A stretch of DNA of 64,000 bases, taken from NCBI GenBank assembly GCA_009377755.1, contig WHTM01000019.1:26017-90016 (forward strand), written 5' to 3'. The position numbers and the translations under genes are program-made. Shown here one piece after another: positions 27,888 through 38,152 of this stretch (within the stretch, counting starts at the first letter, position 1; each line of letters opens with the position of its first letter). The notes beneath the pieces are model-generated. The model saw only the letters and a list, made by a program, of their open reading frames with translations, searched no databases and had not been told where the DNA came from. The DNA comes from Hyphomicrobiales bacterium (GTDB taxonomy: Bacteria; Pseudomonadota; Alphaproteobacteria; Rhizobiales; Xanthobacteraceae).

Positions 27888-29387
27888 TCAATCGGCGTCC
27901 GCCTTGAACCGGGCGAGTCCTCTGAGCGTGAACGGAGCGATGAGCGCCACGACGGCGAGGGCCAGCAGTGTCGCGGAAATCGGGCTTTGCACCAGGGCTA
28001 GTGGATCGCCGAGACTGATTGAGAGCGCACGGCGCAATTGGCTCTCGGCGACGGGACCGAGGATGAGCCCGATCACCACCGGCGCGATCGGATAGTCGAA
28101 GCGCCGCATCAGGAAGCCGAGCACGCCGAATGCCGCCAGCATGGTCAGCTCGATCACCTGTGGCTTGGCGGCGATCGTGCCCATGGTGGCGAACACCAGG
28201 ATGCCGGCGTAGAGCCACGGTTGCGGGATCGCCAGTAGCCGCACCCAGACGCCGACCAGCGGAAGATTGAGCACCAGCAGCATCGCGTTGGCGATGAACA
28301 GGCTGGCGATCAGGCCCCACACCAGATCGGGCCGCTCGGCAAACAGCAGCGGGCCGGGATTGAGTCCGTATTGCTGAAAGCCGGCGAGCATCATCGCGGC
28401 GGTCGCGGACGTCGGCAGCCCGAGCGTCAGCAGGGGAACCAGCGTACCCGCTGCCGACGCATTGTTGGCGGCCTCGGGGCCGGCGACGCCTTCGATTGCG
28501 CCCTTGCCGAACTCCTCCGGATGCTTGCTCAACCGCCGTTCGGTCGCATACGACAGGAACGTCGGGATTTCGGCGCCGCCCGCCGGCAGTGCGCCGATCG
28601 GGAATCCAAACAGGGCGCCGCGCAGCCACGGCTTCCACGACCGCCGCCAGTCGTCCAGTGTCATCCACAGCGAGCCGCGCACCGGCTCAAGCGTTTCCTG
28701 GTGGTGCAGGCGGCGCGAGGCGACATACAGTGCCTCGCCCACGGCGAACAGGCCGACCGCCAGCGTCGTGATCTCAACGCCGTCCAGCAGTTCCGGCACG
28801 CCGAAGCCGAGGCGCGCCTGTCCGGTCAGCCTGTCGATGCCGACAAGTCCGAGCGTGAGGCCGATGAACAGGCTGGTCAGGCCGCGCACCGGCGAATTGC
28901 CGAACGTCGCCGATACCGTGATGAAGGCGACGCACATCAGTGCGAAATAGTCCTCCGGCCCGAATTGAACGGCGATCCGCACGAGCCAGGGCGCGAGGAA
29001 CACGATGCCGATGGTGGCGAGCGTGCCGGCCGCGAACGAGCCGATCGCCGCCGTCGCCAGCGCCGGTCCGCCGCGGCCGGCCTTGGCCATCTTGTTACCT
29101 TCGATCGCCGTCGCCAGGGACGCGCTTTCGCCCGGCGTGTTGATCAGGATGGCGGTGGTCGAACCGCCGTACATGCCACCGTAGTAGATTCCGGCAAACA
29201 TGATCAGCGAGCCGGCGGGATCGAGCTTGAACGTGATCGGGAGCAGCAGCGCCACCGTCAGCGCCGGCCCGATCCCCGGCAGCACGCCGACGGCAGTGCC
29301 CAGCAGTACGCCGATCAGCGCGAACAGCAGGTTCATCGGCTGGAGCGCAACCGCGAGGCCCTGCGTCAGCGCGGCGAGTGCGTCCAT
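27888..29387 (-). CDS. tctA: Tripartite tricarboxylate transporter large permease TctA (second system)
   Basis: This 499-residue polytopic permease has G-V-L-P-G-I-G-P-A and [15 protein letters not shown] near the N-terminus. The mirrored block L-P-A-G-G-A-E-I-P and [10 protein letters not shown] follows. It is the last gene of a compact tctC-tctB-tctA operon, 9 bp after tctB. Substrate unknown (a di- or tricarboxylate or a related organic acid). Confidence 0.93.
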   Translation of the reverse strand: MDALAALTQGLAVALQPMNLLFALIGVLLGTAVGVLPGIGPALTVALLLPITFKLDPAGSLIMFAGIYYGGMYGGSTTAILINTPGESASLATAIEGNKMAKAGRGGPALATAAIGSFAAGTLATIGIVFLAPWLVRIAVQFGPEDYFALMCVAFITVSATFGNSPVRGLTSLFIGLTLGLVGIDRLTGQARLGFGVPELLDGVEITTLAVGLFAVGEALYVASRRLHHQETLEPVRGSLWMTLDDWRRSWKPWLRGALFGFPIGALPAGGAEIPTFLSYATERRLSKHPEEFGKGAIEGVAGPEAANNASAAGTLVPLLTLGLPTSATAAMMLAGFQQYGLNPGPLLFAERPDLVWGLIASLFIANAMLLVLNLPLVGVWVRLLAIPQPWLYAGILVFATMGTIAAKPQVIELTMLAAFGVLGFLMRRFDYPIAPVVIGLILGPVAESQLRRALSISLGDPLALVQSPISATLLALAVVALIAPFTLRGLARFKADAD

Positions 29388-29396
29388 GGTCCGGCC

Positions 29397-29870
29397 TCAG
29401 ATCAGACGCTCGATCAGACCGACCGGAAGCGACAGCGTCAGCAGCTTGGCGAACAGAAGGTAGACCGCCACGGCAAGAACGAGACCGATGACGAGATCCA
29501 CCAGGATCGCACGCCGGCCGAAGGCGGTGGCGGTCGCCGCAAACAGGATCGCGGTTGCCGGGATGAACCCGCCGCCAAGCCCGATCAGCGCGATCAACGC
29601 GACAAGGCCGCCGAGGATCAGGACGATTGCCCTGATGTCGACCGGCTCGCGCGCCGGCAGTTCACCTTTGTATGCCATAGCCGCATTGCCGGCCGCGAGC
29701 AGCACGAGCCCGGCGGCGACGACAACGGGCATCGCCTCCGGCCCGAGACCATAGACCGAGGTGATCCGCAGATTGGACAAGTCCCACACGATCACCAGAG
29801 CCAGCGCGAGCAGCAATCCGGCGATCACGAATCCGGCGGTGTCGGCCCGTCTGGCACGGTTCGTTGACAT
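29397..29870 (-). CDS. tctB: Tripartite tricarboxylate transporter small permease TctB (second system)
   Basis: This 157-residue protein has four hydrophobic helices and the motif Y-G-L-G-P-E-A-M-P, typical of TctB. ATG 29870 is chosen; the frame upstream is antisense to the binding-protein gene. It is 44 bp after tctC and 9 bp before tctA. Confidence 0.87.
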   Translation of the reverse strand: MSTNRARRADTAGFVIAGLLLALALVIVWDLSNLRITSVYGLGPEAMPVVVAAGLVLLAAGNAAMAYKGELPAREPVDIRAIVLILGGLVALIALIGLGGGFIPATAILFAATATAFGRRAILVDLVIGLVLAVAVYLLFAKLLTLSLPVGLIERLI

Positions 29871-29914
29871 CGGGCCCTCAGGACCGGCGCCGCCGTTCGG
29901 CTGCGCACTAGTGC

Positions 29915-30883
29915 TCAGGGCTTGACCAGTCCGACGGAGATAAGCACGTCGCGCACACGCGTCTGCTCCCGGCCGAGGAACGCCGCGAAGGCGTCGCCGG
30001 ACAGGTACGCATCGCTCCAGCCTTTCTGCTTGAGCACGTCCCGCCAGGCTGTCGACTTCGCCATCTTGTCGACTGCGTCGACAAGAGCTTTGCGCTGCTC
30101 GGCAGTGATTCCGGGAGCCGCCATTACCGAGCGCCAGTTGGCGATGACGAGGTCGATGCCTTGCGACTTCACGGTCGGCACGTCGACCCCGGGCAACGGG
30201 TTCGCCGACGTCACGCCGATGGCGCGCAGCTTTCCAGCCTTGATCTGCCCTTCGTATTCGCCGTAGCCGGAAATCCCTGCCGTGACCTTGCCGCCAAGGA
30301 TGGCCGCAAGCGACTCGCCGCCACCCGAGAACGGGATGTAGTTGATCTTGGTGGCATCCGCGTTGCCCGCCTTGGCGAACAGCGCTGCGGTGATGTGGTC
30401 GACGCCGCCGGCTGATCCGCCGGCCCACGTCACCCGGGCGGGATTGGCCTTCACCGCTGCCGCCAGGTCCGGGATGTTTTTGATCGGAGAATTCACCGGC
30501 ACGACGATGACCTGGGATTCCTCAGTCAGCCGCGCGATCGGTGTCGCCTGGTCGAGCCTGACGGGAGAGCGGTTGGCGAGCAGGGCGCCCACCATGACGA
30601 GGCCGTTGACCATGAGCAGGCGGCCGTCGCCTTTGCCGCTGTTGACGAGCTGTGCAAGTCCGATCGATCCACCGGCGCCCGGGACGTTGACGACCTGAAC
30701 GCTCTTGGCGGCGCCCGAAGCGACAAGGGCCTGCTGCATCGAACGCGCGGTCTGATCCCAGCCGCCGCCAGGAGCCGCAGGCGCCATGACTCTCAGTTCA
30801 AGCTGTGCGAGGGCCGGTGTTACGACAGCCGCGAGAGCTGCGACCACCAACGTTTGCCACATCCATCCTGTCGCCTGCGACAT
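29915..30883 (-). CDS. tctC: Bug family TTT binding protein TctC (second system)
   Basis: This 322-residue periplasmic receptor has a signal peptide ending at P-A-L-A-Q. Its mature start, L-R-V-M-A-P-A-A-P-G-G-G-W-D, has the tryptophan-aspartate typical of the citrate-type TctC group. V-P-G-A-G-G-S-I-G-L-A and A-G-G-S-A-G-G-V-D-H follow. Start 30883 has GGGAGGA at 7 nt; the longer frame does not. It heads the tctCBA operon. Confidence 0.92.
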   Translation of the reverse strand: MSQATGWMWQTLVVAALAAVVTPALAQLELRVMAPAAPGGGWDQTARSMQQALVASGAAKSVQVVNVPGAGGSIGLAQLVNSGKGDGRLLMVNGLVMVGALLANRSPVRLDQATPIARLTEESQVIVVPVNSPIKNIPDLAAAVKANPARVTWAGGSAGGVDHITAALFAKAGNADATKINYIPFSGGGESLAAILGGKVTAGISGYGEYEGQIKAGKLRAIGVTSANPLPGVDVPTVKSQGIDLVIANWRSVMAAPGITAEQRKALVDAVDKMAKSTAWRDVLKQKGWSDAYLSGDAFAAFLGREQTRVRDVLISVGLVKP

Positions 30884-30971
30884 CGCGCGTCCTCCCGAAA
30901 GAGACGCCATCTAGCTCCCGTTTTTGTGGCGCCGTCCAGTACCTTCCGAGGGAGCCACCCGATACCCGGGC

Positions 30972-31529
30972 TCAGCCGGCAAAGCCGCCGGAGTCGAGGA
31001 ACGCCTGCTCCTCGGGAGTGGTCGTGCGGCCGAGCACCGCATTTCGGTGCGGGAAGCGGCCGAAGCGCCGGATGATGTCGGCATGCAGCTCGGCCCACTC
31101 CAGGCCATCGGCATCGTCCGCCGTCCGGTAAAGCGCGACGCCACGCTCCTGCGCAGTAAGGTCTTCCGCATGCTGGTGCGGCAGATAGAAGAAGGTGCGC
31201 AGCGCCTTCGGCACGCGCTTGTCGTCGTCCCGCGTGATCGCCCGTTCGGCAACGGCCAGCGCCAGTGCGTCTGTCGCATGGGAGCGGCTGCTGCCGCGGA
31301 ACATGTTGCGGGGAAACTGGTCGAGCAGGATCAGCAAGGCGAGGCTGCCTTCGGGCGTGCGCTCCCAATCCGGAAGCTGGCCCGCCGCGGCCGCCTCATG
31401 GGTGGCGAGGAAGCGCTCGCGAATCGAAGCGTCGAATGCGTCGTCCTTGGCAAACCAGCGCTTCGGGCCGGCGTCGGTCCAGAATTGGATCACCTCGGTT
31501 GGCGAGATCGCCTGCTGGTCCTGCTTCAT
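30972..31529 (-). CDS. DUF924 family protein
   Basis: This 185-residue soluble helical protein matches the DUF924 signature: V-I-Q-F-W near the N-terminus, then R-W-F-A-K-D, L-L-D-Q-F-P-R-N-M-F-R-G and F-F-Y-L-P-H-Q-H-A-E. The fold is TPR-like and the function unknown. ATG 31529 is chosen with GGTGG upstream over the GTG three codons earlier. It is 20 bp after the ligase gene and so may be co-transcribed with it. Confidence 0.88.
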   Translation of the reverse strand: MKQDQQAISPTEVIQFWTDAGPKRWFAKDDAFDASIRERFLATHEAAAAGQLPDWERTPEGSLALLILLDQFPRNMFRGSSRSHATDALALAVAERAITRDDDKRVPKALRTFFYLPHQHAEDLTAQERGVALYRTADDADGLEWAELHADIIRRFGRFPHRNAVLGRTTTPEEQAFLDSGGFAG

Positions 31530-31549
31530 CGTGACCACCGCACTCGAAT

Positions 31550-33247
31550 TCAGGCCGCCTTCGTTTCGACCTTTCGCATTTCATCCCGCAATTGCCGACG
31601 CAGGATCTTGCCGACATTGGTCTTGGGAAGATCCGCCCTGAACTCCACCGACTTCGGGACCTTGTAGCGCGTGAGCTGGGTGCGGCAATACGCCAGCAAT
31701 TCGGCCTCGGTCAGCGCCGGGTCTTTCTTGACCACGAACAGTTTCACCGCTTCGCCGGTGCAAGGGTCGGGCACGCCAACCGCGGCGCATTCGAGCACAC
31801 CGGGATGGCTTGCGACCACGGCCTCGACCTCGTTCGGATAGACCTTGAATCCGGAGACGGAGATCATGTCCTTCTTGCGGTCGACGATCTTAACCTCGCC
31901 TCTCTCATTCATGACGCCGATGTCGCCCGTGCGGAAATACCCGTCCGGGGTCATGACGTCGGCGGTTTCATCCGGGCGCTGCCAATAGCCGGGCATGACC
32001 TGCGGTCCGCGGGCGCAGATTTCGCCAGGCTGACCGAGCGGAACTTCGTTGTTGGCATCGTCGCGGATCGAGATATCCGTGGACGGCATCGGCAGACCGA
32101 TCGTGCCGCTCCATTCGGTCGCAAGGGGTGAATTGACCGTCAGCACCGGCGAGGTCTCGGACAAGCCATAGCCTTCGACGATTGGGCAGCCGGTGGCCTT
32201 GAACCACCGTTCAGCCACGTTCTGCTGCACCGCCATGCCACCGCCGACAGCGCACTTGAGCATGCTCCAGTCGATCTTGCCGAAATTCGGGTGATTGAGG
32301 AGGGCATTGTAGAGTGTGTTCACAGCGGGGAAATGATTCACCTGATACTTGGTGAGTTCCTTGATGAGGCTTGCCAGATCGCGCGGATTGGGGATGAGGA
32401 TACATTGACCGCCGGTACGCACACCGAGCAGGAAGCATGCTGTCAATGCAAAAATGTGGTAGAGAGGCAGCGCCGCAACGATGATCAGACGATCGACCTT
32501 GGGCTCTTTGTCCAGAACCGGCTGCAGCCAGACGTCAATCTGCAGCATGTTGGCGACGACGTTCCGGTGCAACAGCATCGCGCCCTTGGCGACGCCGGTC
32601 GTTCCCCCGGTATATTGCAGGAATGCGATGTCGTCGGGCGCGATCTGCGGCTCGTTGAGCGTCATGCCCTTGCCGGCCGCAATCGCCGCATTGAACGGGG
32701 TGGCGCCCGGCAGTGAATAGGCCGGCACCATCTTCTTCACTCGCCGCACCACCAGATTGACGATCGCGCCCTTCACCAGCCCCAGCAGGTCACCCATGGA
32801 GGCGACGACGACATGCTTGACGTTGGTTTTGCCGATCGCCTGCTGCAGCGTGTGCGCGAAATTTTCGAGCACGATGATCGCCTCGGCGTCGGCGTCCTTG
32901 AGCTGCGATTCGAGTTCGCGTGGCGTATAGAGCGGATTGACATTCACCACGATGCAGCCGGCGCGAAGAATGGCGCAAATGGCTATCGGATATTGCAGGA
33001 CGTTGGGCATCATGATGGCAACGCGGGCGCCCTTCGCTAGGCCCTTGCTCTGCAGCCAAGCGCCGAATGCGCGCGACATCTCGTCAAGCTCGCCATAAGT
33101 CAGCGCCTTGTCCATGAAGATGAAGGCTTTGTGGTCCCGGTGCTTGGCAAAGCTTTCCTCGATCATGGCGACCAGGGACGGATAGCGGGACGTATCGATC
33201 TCCGCTGGAACCCCCGGCGGGTAGTGCTTGAGCCAAATGCGGTCCAT
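31550..33247 (-). CDS. fadD: Long-chain fatty-acid-CoA ligase (FadD type)
   Basis: This 565-residue AMP-forming ligase has Y-T-G-G-T-T-G-V-A-K-G-A (P-loop), Y-G-L-S-E-T-S-P, the hinge D-R-K-K-D-M-I and S-G-F-K-V-Y-P-N-E-V-E. The catalytic Lys is in N-V-G-K-I-L-R-R. The opening W-L-K-H-Y-P-P-G-V-P-A-E-I is typical of proteobacterial FadD. GGGGGAGGG precedes ATG 33247; the frame extends upstream without support. It activates long-chain fatty acids at the inner membrane for beta-oxidation. Confidence 0.9.
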   Translation of the reverse strand: MDRIWLKHYPPGVPAEIDTSRYPSLVAMIEESFAKHRDHKAFIFMDKALTYGELDEMSRAFGAWLQSKGLAKGARVAIMMPNVLQYPIAICAILRAGCIVVNVNPLYTPRELESQLKDADAEAIIVLENFAHTLQQAIGKTNVKHVVVASMGDLLGLVKGAIVNLVVRRVKKMVPAYSLPGATPFNAAIAAGKGMTLNEPQIAPDDIAFLQYTGGTTGVAKGAMLLHRNVVANMLQIDVWLQPVLDKEPKVDRLIIVAALPLYHIFALTACFLLGVRTGGQCILIPNPRDLASLIKELTKYQVNHFPAVNTLYNALLNHPNFGKIDWSMLKCAVGGGMAVQQNVAERWFKATGCPIVEGYGLSETSPVLTVNSPLATEWSGTIGLPMPSTDISIRDDANNEVPLGQPGEICARGPQVMPGYWQRPDETADVMTPDGYFRTGDIGVMNERGEVKIVDRKKDMISVSGFKVYPNEVEAVVASHPGVLECAAVGVPDPCTGEAVKLFVVKKDPALTEAELLAYCRTQLTRYKVPKSVEFRADLPKTNVGKILRRQLRDEMRKVETKAA

Positions 33248-33353
33248 CGTGTTCCCTCCCCCAGGCCGGTCGGCAAACGCGACGCAGCCTCGCCATGGTT
33301 CGCGAAGCATCGGGCAATTCGTTGGGTCGTGGCAAGAGCCAAGACACGCCGGA

Positions 33354-34523
33354 TCAGCGGTCAACTCCGCCAAACGGAACCAGCGGATTGTCGACCAGCG
33401 CGGCACGATCGGGCCGGTCGATCGCCGGTGTCCCGAGAAACGCGCGAAACAATCCCCGAATCACCTCGGGATCGAGATCACGGACGATGAAGACCAGGCG
33501 CGTCCGCCGATCCTCGTCGGGCCAAGCGTCCAACCGCGCCGGCGGATGGAAGACGTGCTGAACACCATGGATGACGAGCGGGGTGTCGGGGCTTTCGGCA
33601 AGCCTGATCACGCCTTTGACCCGCAGCAGGTTCGGCCCATGCAGCGAGCGCAGCAGATCGAGGAACATGTCGATGGTTGCCGCCGGCAGCGCCTGGTCGC
33701 TGGTGAGCGCGAAGGCGCGGACACGGGCATCGTGCCGGTTCGGATCGTGATGATGACGATGATGATGGTGGTGATGATGATGATCGCCGTGGTTGCCGGC
33801 CTGTTCGGCTGAGAGATACGCTTCGTGCGCGAGCCAGCGGCGCACGTCGGCCGTTTTCCGTTCCGGATCGTACAGCCCAGCGTTGAGCAGGACCGCGGCA
33901 ACCGCCTCGCCGGTGCTCGCGTCGAGGATCGGTGCCGCCGGATTGAGCGCGCGCAGCCGCGCCGTCAACGCCTGCTTGGCGGCAAAGCGTTCCGCGGGGT
34001 CGAGAAGATCGGTCTTGGTCAGGACGAGCCGGTCGGCGAAGGCAACCTGCTTCACAGCCTCTTCGTGGGCGTCGAGCGTCGCATCGCCATTGACCGCATC
34101 GACGAGGGTCACGACGCCATCGAGTCGGAACCGCATCACCAGATACGGATGCGCCATCGCCGTCTGCAACACCGGCGCAGGATCGGCGAGGCCGGTCGTC
34201 TCCAGCATGACCCGGCGAAACGCAATGCGGCCATTGTCGAGATCGCGCAGCAGCGCTTCCAGCGCCTGCACCAGATCGCCGCGCAACGTGCAGCACAGGC
34301 ATCCGCTCTGTAGCAACACGATGCCGTCGGCGATCGACTTCACCAGCAGATGGTCGATGCCGATCTCGCCGAACTCGTTGATGATCAGCGCGGTGTCGGC
34401 GAGCGCAGCGTCCTTGACCAGGCGGTTGAGCAGCGTGGTCTTGCCGGCGCCGAGAAATCCCGTGATCAACGTCAATGGAATCGGCGGCGCCGGTTCGCGT
34501 GTCCGTGCCGCCTGCACGCTCAT
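33354..34523 (-). CDS. CobW/COG0523 family metal-chaperone GTPase
   Basis: This 389-residue G3E GTPase has the P-loop G-F-L-G-A-G-K-T-T (22-30), the family metal motif C-L-C-C (75-78) and T-K-T-D-L as the base-specificity loop. A CobW_C domain lies at the C-terminus. Between the two domains (about 240-260) is a histidine run of eight plus more, a likely zinc reservoir. COG0523 proteins deliver Zn or other metals to client enzymes. It overlaps the stop of the upstream carboxypeptidase gene by 4 bp (ATGA), suggesting coupling with cell-wall metabolism. No Zur-type operator could be identified. Confidence 0.9.
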   Translation of the reverse strand: MSVQAARTREPAPPIPLTLITGFLGAGKTTLLNRLVKDAALADTALIINEFGEIGIDHLLVKSIADGIVLLQSGCLCCTLRGDLVQALEALLRDLDNGRIAFRRVMLETTGLADPAPVLQTAMAHPYLVMRFRLDGVVTLVDAVNGDATLDAHEEAVKQVAFADRLVLTKTDLLDPAERFAAKQALTARLRALNPAAPILDASTGEAVAAVLLNAGLYDPERKTADVRRWLAHEAYLSAEQAGNHGDHHHHHHHHRHHHDPNRHDARVRAFALTSDQALPAATIDMFLDLLRSLHGPNLLRVKGVIRLAESPDTPLVIHGVQHVFHPPARLDAWPDEDRRTRLVFIVRDLDPEVIRGLFRAFLGTPAIDRPDRAALVDNPLVPFGGVDR

Positions 34524-35884
34524 TGCCGTCGTTTCTTGGCCCGGGCGAGCGCCCGCGGGCGCGGACGCGGCAACGGAACAGCGTCGTTGCGCTTGCTGGG
34601 AGCGAAGCCCGCCGGCGGGTTCAAGGCCAATGTCGCGTGGCTGAAAGTGGCCGACTGGATGGCGGCGGATCCGGCGGGTGTGGGGGCAACCGACGCGACT
34701 GGAGTCGGCGCGGCCTGGTTGAGCCGGGCGGTCCCGGTTCGCTTTCCGGCCGGGCGCGCCGGTGGAAGCGGCGAAACAACGAGGGCCTGCGCCGGCGTCC
34801 GGGGCGGCCCGACGGTCACGACGATCGGCGGCATGGACCGAATCAGTGGACCGATCAGCGATGCCGGTTTCGGTGTTTGCAGGCTCGAAATGTGGATGCC
34901 GTTTGCCGCCTCCGGGTCGTTGCTGTGAGCGTCGTCGTCGTCGGACTCCGCTGCTGGCCGGCGCCGATTCTTTCCACAGGTCTCATCGTAGAGATCGGGC
35001 GGCGCAGCAGCGATCGGCGCGAGCGCATTGACGTAGCCGAGCGAGGGCGTGAGCCAGGACAGCGTGCCACGATTGTTGAAGCCGCTTTCCAGGAGACGGG
35101 CGGCCTTTTCCGCACGTACCGGCGAAGACGGCGCGCCGAGCACGACGGCGATCAGGCGCCGGCCATGGCGGGTCGCGGTAGCCACCAGATTGAAGCCGGA
35201 GGCACAGATGAATCCGGTCTTCATCCCGTCGGCGCCGGGATAGCGGTCGATCAGCTTGTTGTAATTGCGCAGCACCCGCCGGCCGAACTTGATCGCCGGA
35301 ATGTGCCAATAGAGGTTGTGCTCGGGAAACTCACGCAGCAACGCCCTCGCAAGAATGGCCATATCGCGCGCCGAGCTGACCTGCCGGGCATCCGGCCAGC
35401 CGTTGGGATTGACGAAATTCGATTGCGTCATTCCCAGCCGTTGCGCCGCTGCGTTCATTTCCGCGGCAAAATTCTCGACGGAACCGGATATCCCTTCGGC
35501 AAGCGCTACTGCGATATCGTTCGCCGATTTCACCATCAGCATCTTGAGGCCGTTGTCGACGGTGAGCTGGGTGCCGGGCTTGAAGCCCATCTTCGACGGC
35601 TGCTGCGCGTGTGCGAGTTCGGACATCGTCATCAGGCTGTTCAGCGAAATGCGGTTCTCCTTCACCGCGCGCAACGTGACATAGGCCGTCATCAGCTTGC
35701 TCAGCGATGCCGGATACCACGGATAGGTGGCGTTCTCCGCATGCAGAACCTTGCCGCTGTCGACCTCGACCAGCAGCATCGCCTCGGCGGATGCGGCGGA
35801 GCAATGGGCCGCGGTCACGGCGGATGTGATAACCAATCCCAGGATGGCAATTCGTGTGCGGCGGCGGATCAATCCAAATGACAC
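34520..35884 (-). CDS. D-alanyl-D-alanine carboxypeptidase (DacC/PBP5 family)
   Basis: This 454-residue penicillin-binding protein trims the terminal D-Ala of peptidoglycan stems in the periplasm. It has a signal peptide ending around A-S-A-E-A, S-L-S-K (Ser60, Lys63), S-A-N (120-122) and K-T-G (222-224). The C-terminal ~150 residues are low-complexity, rich in Pro and Ala and ending in a basic tail. Canonical PBP5 has a beta domain and amphipathic anchor in that place. It starts 187 bp from the divergent thiolase gene. Confidence 0.9.
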   Translation of the reverse strand: MSFGLIRRRTRIAILGLVITSAVTAAHCSAASAEAMLLVEVDSGKVLHAENATYPWYPASLSKLMTAYVTLRAVKENRISLNSLMTMSELAHAQQPSKMGFKPGTQLTVDNGLKMLMVKSANDIAVALAEGISGSVENFAAEMNAAAQRLGMTQSNFVNPNGWPDARQVSSARDMAILARALLREFPEHNLYWHIPAIKFGRRVLRNYNKLIDRYPGADGMKTGFICASGFNLVATATRHGRRLIAVVLGAPSSPVRAEKAARLLESGFNNRGTLSWLTPSLGYVNALAPIAAAPPDLYDETCGKNRRRPAAESDDDDAHSNDPEAANGIHISSLQTPKPASLIGPLIRSMPPIVVTVGPPRTPAQALVVSPLPPARPAGKRTGTARLNQAAPTPVASVAPTPAGSAAIQSATFSHATLALNPPAGFAPSKRNDAVPLPRPRPRALARAKKRRQ

Positions 35885-36071
35885 GCAAAATATTCCGTCG
35901 TTGCAGGTCCCCGACCATCAGGGTCACACAGGAGCGCTGACTTGGCCACCCCCAGTGGCAAGTCGTCCGGAGTCTTCCCCATCACGGTTGTCACGCGCTG
36001 ACGCTGTCGGGAATGCCCCAATTATGCTAATTCATTATGAAAGCGACGAAAGTTCGGCAAGGGAGACGAGC

Positions 36072-37238
36072 ATGACGGCCTGTATCGTCGGCTGGGCCCA
36101 CACGCCTTTCGGGCGGCTTGTGGATGACACTGTGGAAAGTCTGATCGTGCGGGTGGCGGCGGGGGCGCTCGCCGACGCCGGGGTTGCTCCGTCCGAGATC
36201 GACGAGATCCTGCTCGGGCACTTCAATGCCGGCTTTTCGGCGCAGGACTTTACCGCCGCCCTGGTGCTGCAGACGGCTCCCGAATTGCGCTTCAAGCCCG
36301 CGACGCGGGTCGAGAACGCCTGTGCCACCGGCTCGGCCGCGGTGCATCAAGGTCTGAAGGCGATCGCCGCTGGATCCGCGCGGATCGTGCTGGTCATCGG
36401 TGTCGAGCAGATGACGGCGACGCCTGCCGCGGAGATCGGACGCAACCTGCTCAAGGCTTCTTATGTCCGCGAGGAGGCGGACATCGAGGGCGGCTTTGCC
36501 GGGATCTTCGGCAAGATCGCGGCGCTCTATTTCCAGCGCTGGGGCGACCAGTCCGATGCGCTGGCGCGCATTGCCGCGAAGAACCACAGGAACGGCGTGG
36601 GCAACCCTTATGCTCAGATGCGCAAGGACCTCGGGTACGAGTTTTGCCGCAACGAAAGCGAAAAGAATCCGTATGTCGCCGGCCCGCTCAAGCGCACCGA
36701 CTGTGCGCTCGTTTCGGATGGAGCCGCCGCCCTCGTGCTGGCGGACGTCGAGACGGCGCTCAAGCTCGGCAAGGCCGTGGCATTCCGCGCCAGTGCCCAC
36801 GTGCAAGATTTCTTGCCGATGGCGAAACGCGACATCCTCAAGTTCGAAGGCTGCTCCCAGGCCTGGCATCAGGCGCTCGCGGCGGCGGGCATCCGCCTGG
36901 GCGAACTGTCGTTCGTCGAAACCCACGACTGCTTCACGATCGCCGAACTGATCGAATACGAGGCGATGGGCCTGGTGCCGGAAGGACAGGGCGCGCATGC
37001 CATCGCCGAAGGGTGGACCGAGAAGGACGGCCGGCTCCCCGTCAATCCGTCCGGCGGGCTCAAGGCCAAAGGGCACCCGATCGGTGCGACCGGCGTGTCG
37101 ATGCATGCGCTTGCCGCCATGCAGCTCACGGAATCCGCCGGCGATATCCAGGTGAAGGACGCCAGGCTCGGCGGCCTGTTCAACATGGGTGGCGCTGCCG
37201 TAGCGAACTACGTCAGTATCCTGGAGCGGATCAAATGA
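36072..37238 (+). CDS. Thiolase family protein (acetyl-CoA acetyltransferase, SCP2-like)
   Basis: This 388-residue thiolase has nucleophile Cys84 in E-N-A-C-A-T-G-S, H-D-C-F-T in the middle active-site loop and G-H-P-I-G-A-T-G near the C-terminus. The last Cys motif of degradative thiolases (C-x-G) appears as N-M-G-G-A, which is typical of the SCP2-like branch. It should cleave a 3-ketoacyl-CoA, or condense acyl-CoAs. ATG 36072 follows GGGAG; the upstream frame is antisense to the carboxypeptidase. Confidence 0.88.
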   Translation: MTACIVGWAHTPFGRLVDDTVESLIVRVAAGALADAGVAPSEIDEILLGHFNAGFSAQDFTAALVLQTAPELRFKPATRVENACATGSAAVHQGLKAIAAGSARIVLVIGVEQMTATPAAEIGRNLLKASYVREEADIEGGFAGIFGKIAALYFQRWGDQSDALARIAAKNHRNGVGNPYAQMRKDLGYEFCRNESEKNPYVAGPLKRTDCALVSDGAAALVLADVETALKLGKAVAFRASAHVQDFLPMAKRDILKFEGCSQAWHQALAAAGIRLGELSFVETHDCFTIAELIEYEAMGLVPEGQGAHAIAEGWTEKDGRLPVNPSGGLKAKGHPIGATGVSMHALAAMQLTESAGDIQVKDARLGGLFNMGGAAVANYVSILERIK

Positions 37239-37384
37239 CGCAAAGGACGCTGCGAGAGGCTCTCATGCTGGAATCCGGCTCCGCACTCGATGCATGCCCG
37301 TATCGCGGCGAGAAGGCTTGAAATGCCAAGGCAATTTGGCGACGGTGGGTTCCATCGCCCGTCGTCGAACCAACCGTCCGCCCC

Positions 37385-38118
<734 letters not shown>

Positions 38119-38122
<4 letters not shown>

Positions 38123-38152
38123 GGTGCGCACGTTTCGCTTTACGCACCCTAC
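38119..38152. terminator. Bidirectional terminator hairpin
   Basis: GTAGGGTGCG (38119-38128) pairs with CGCACCCTAC (38143-38152) around a 14-nt loop. It overlaps the stop codons of both convergent genes. Shorter member of the TAGGGTG class seen at 15231 and 24964. Confidence 0.7.
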
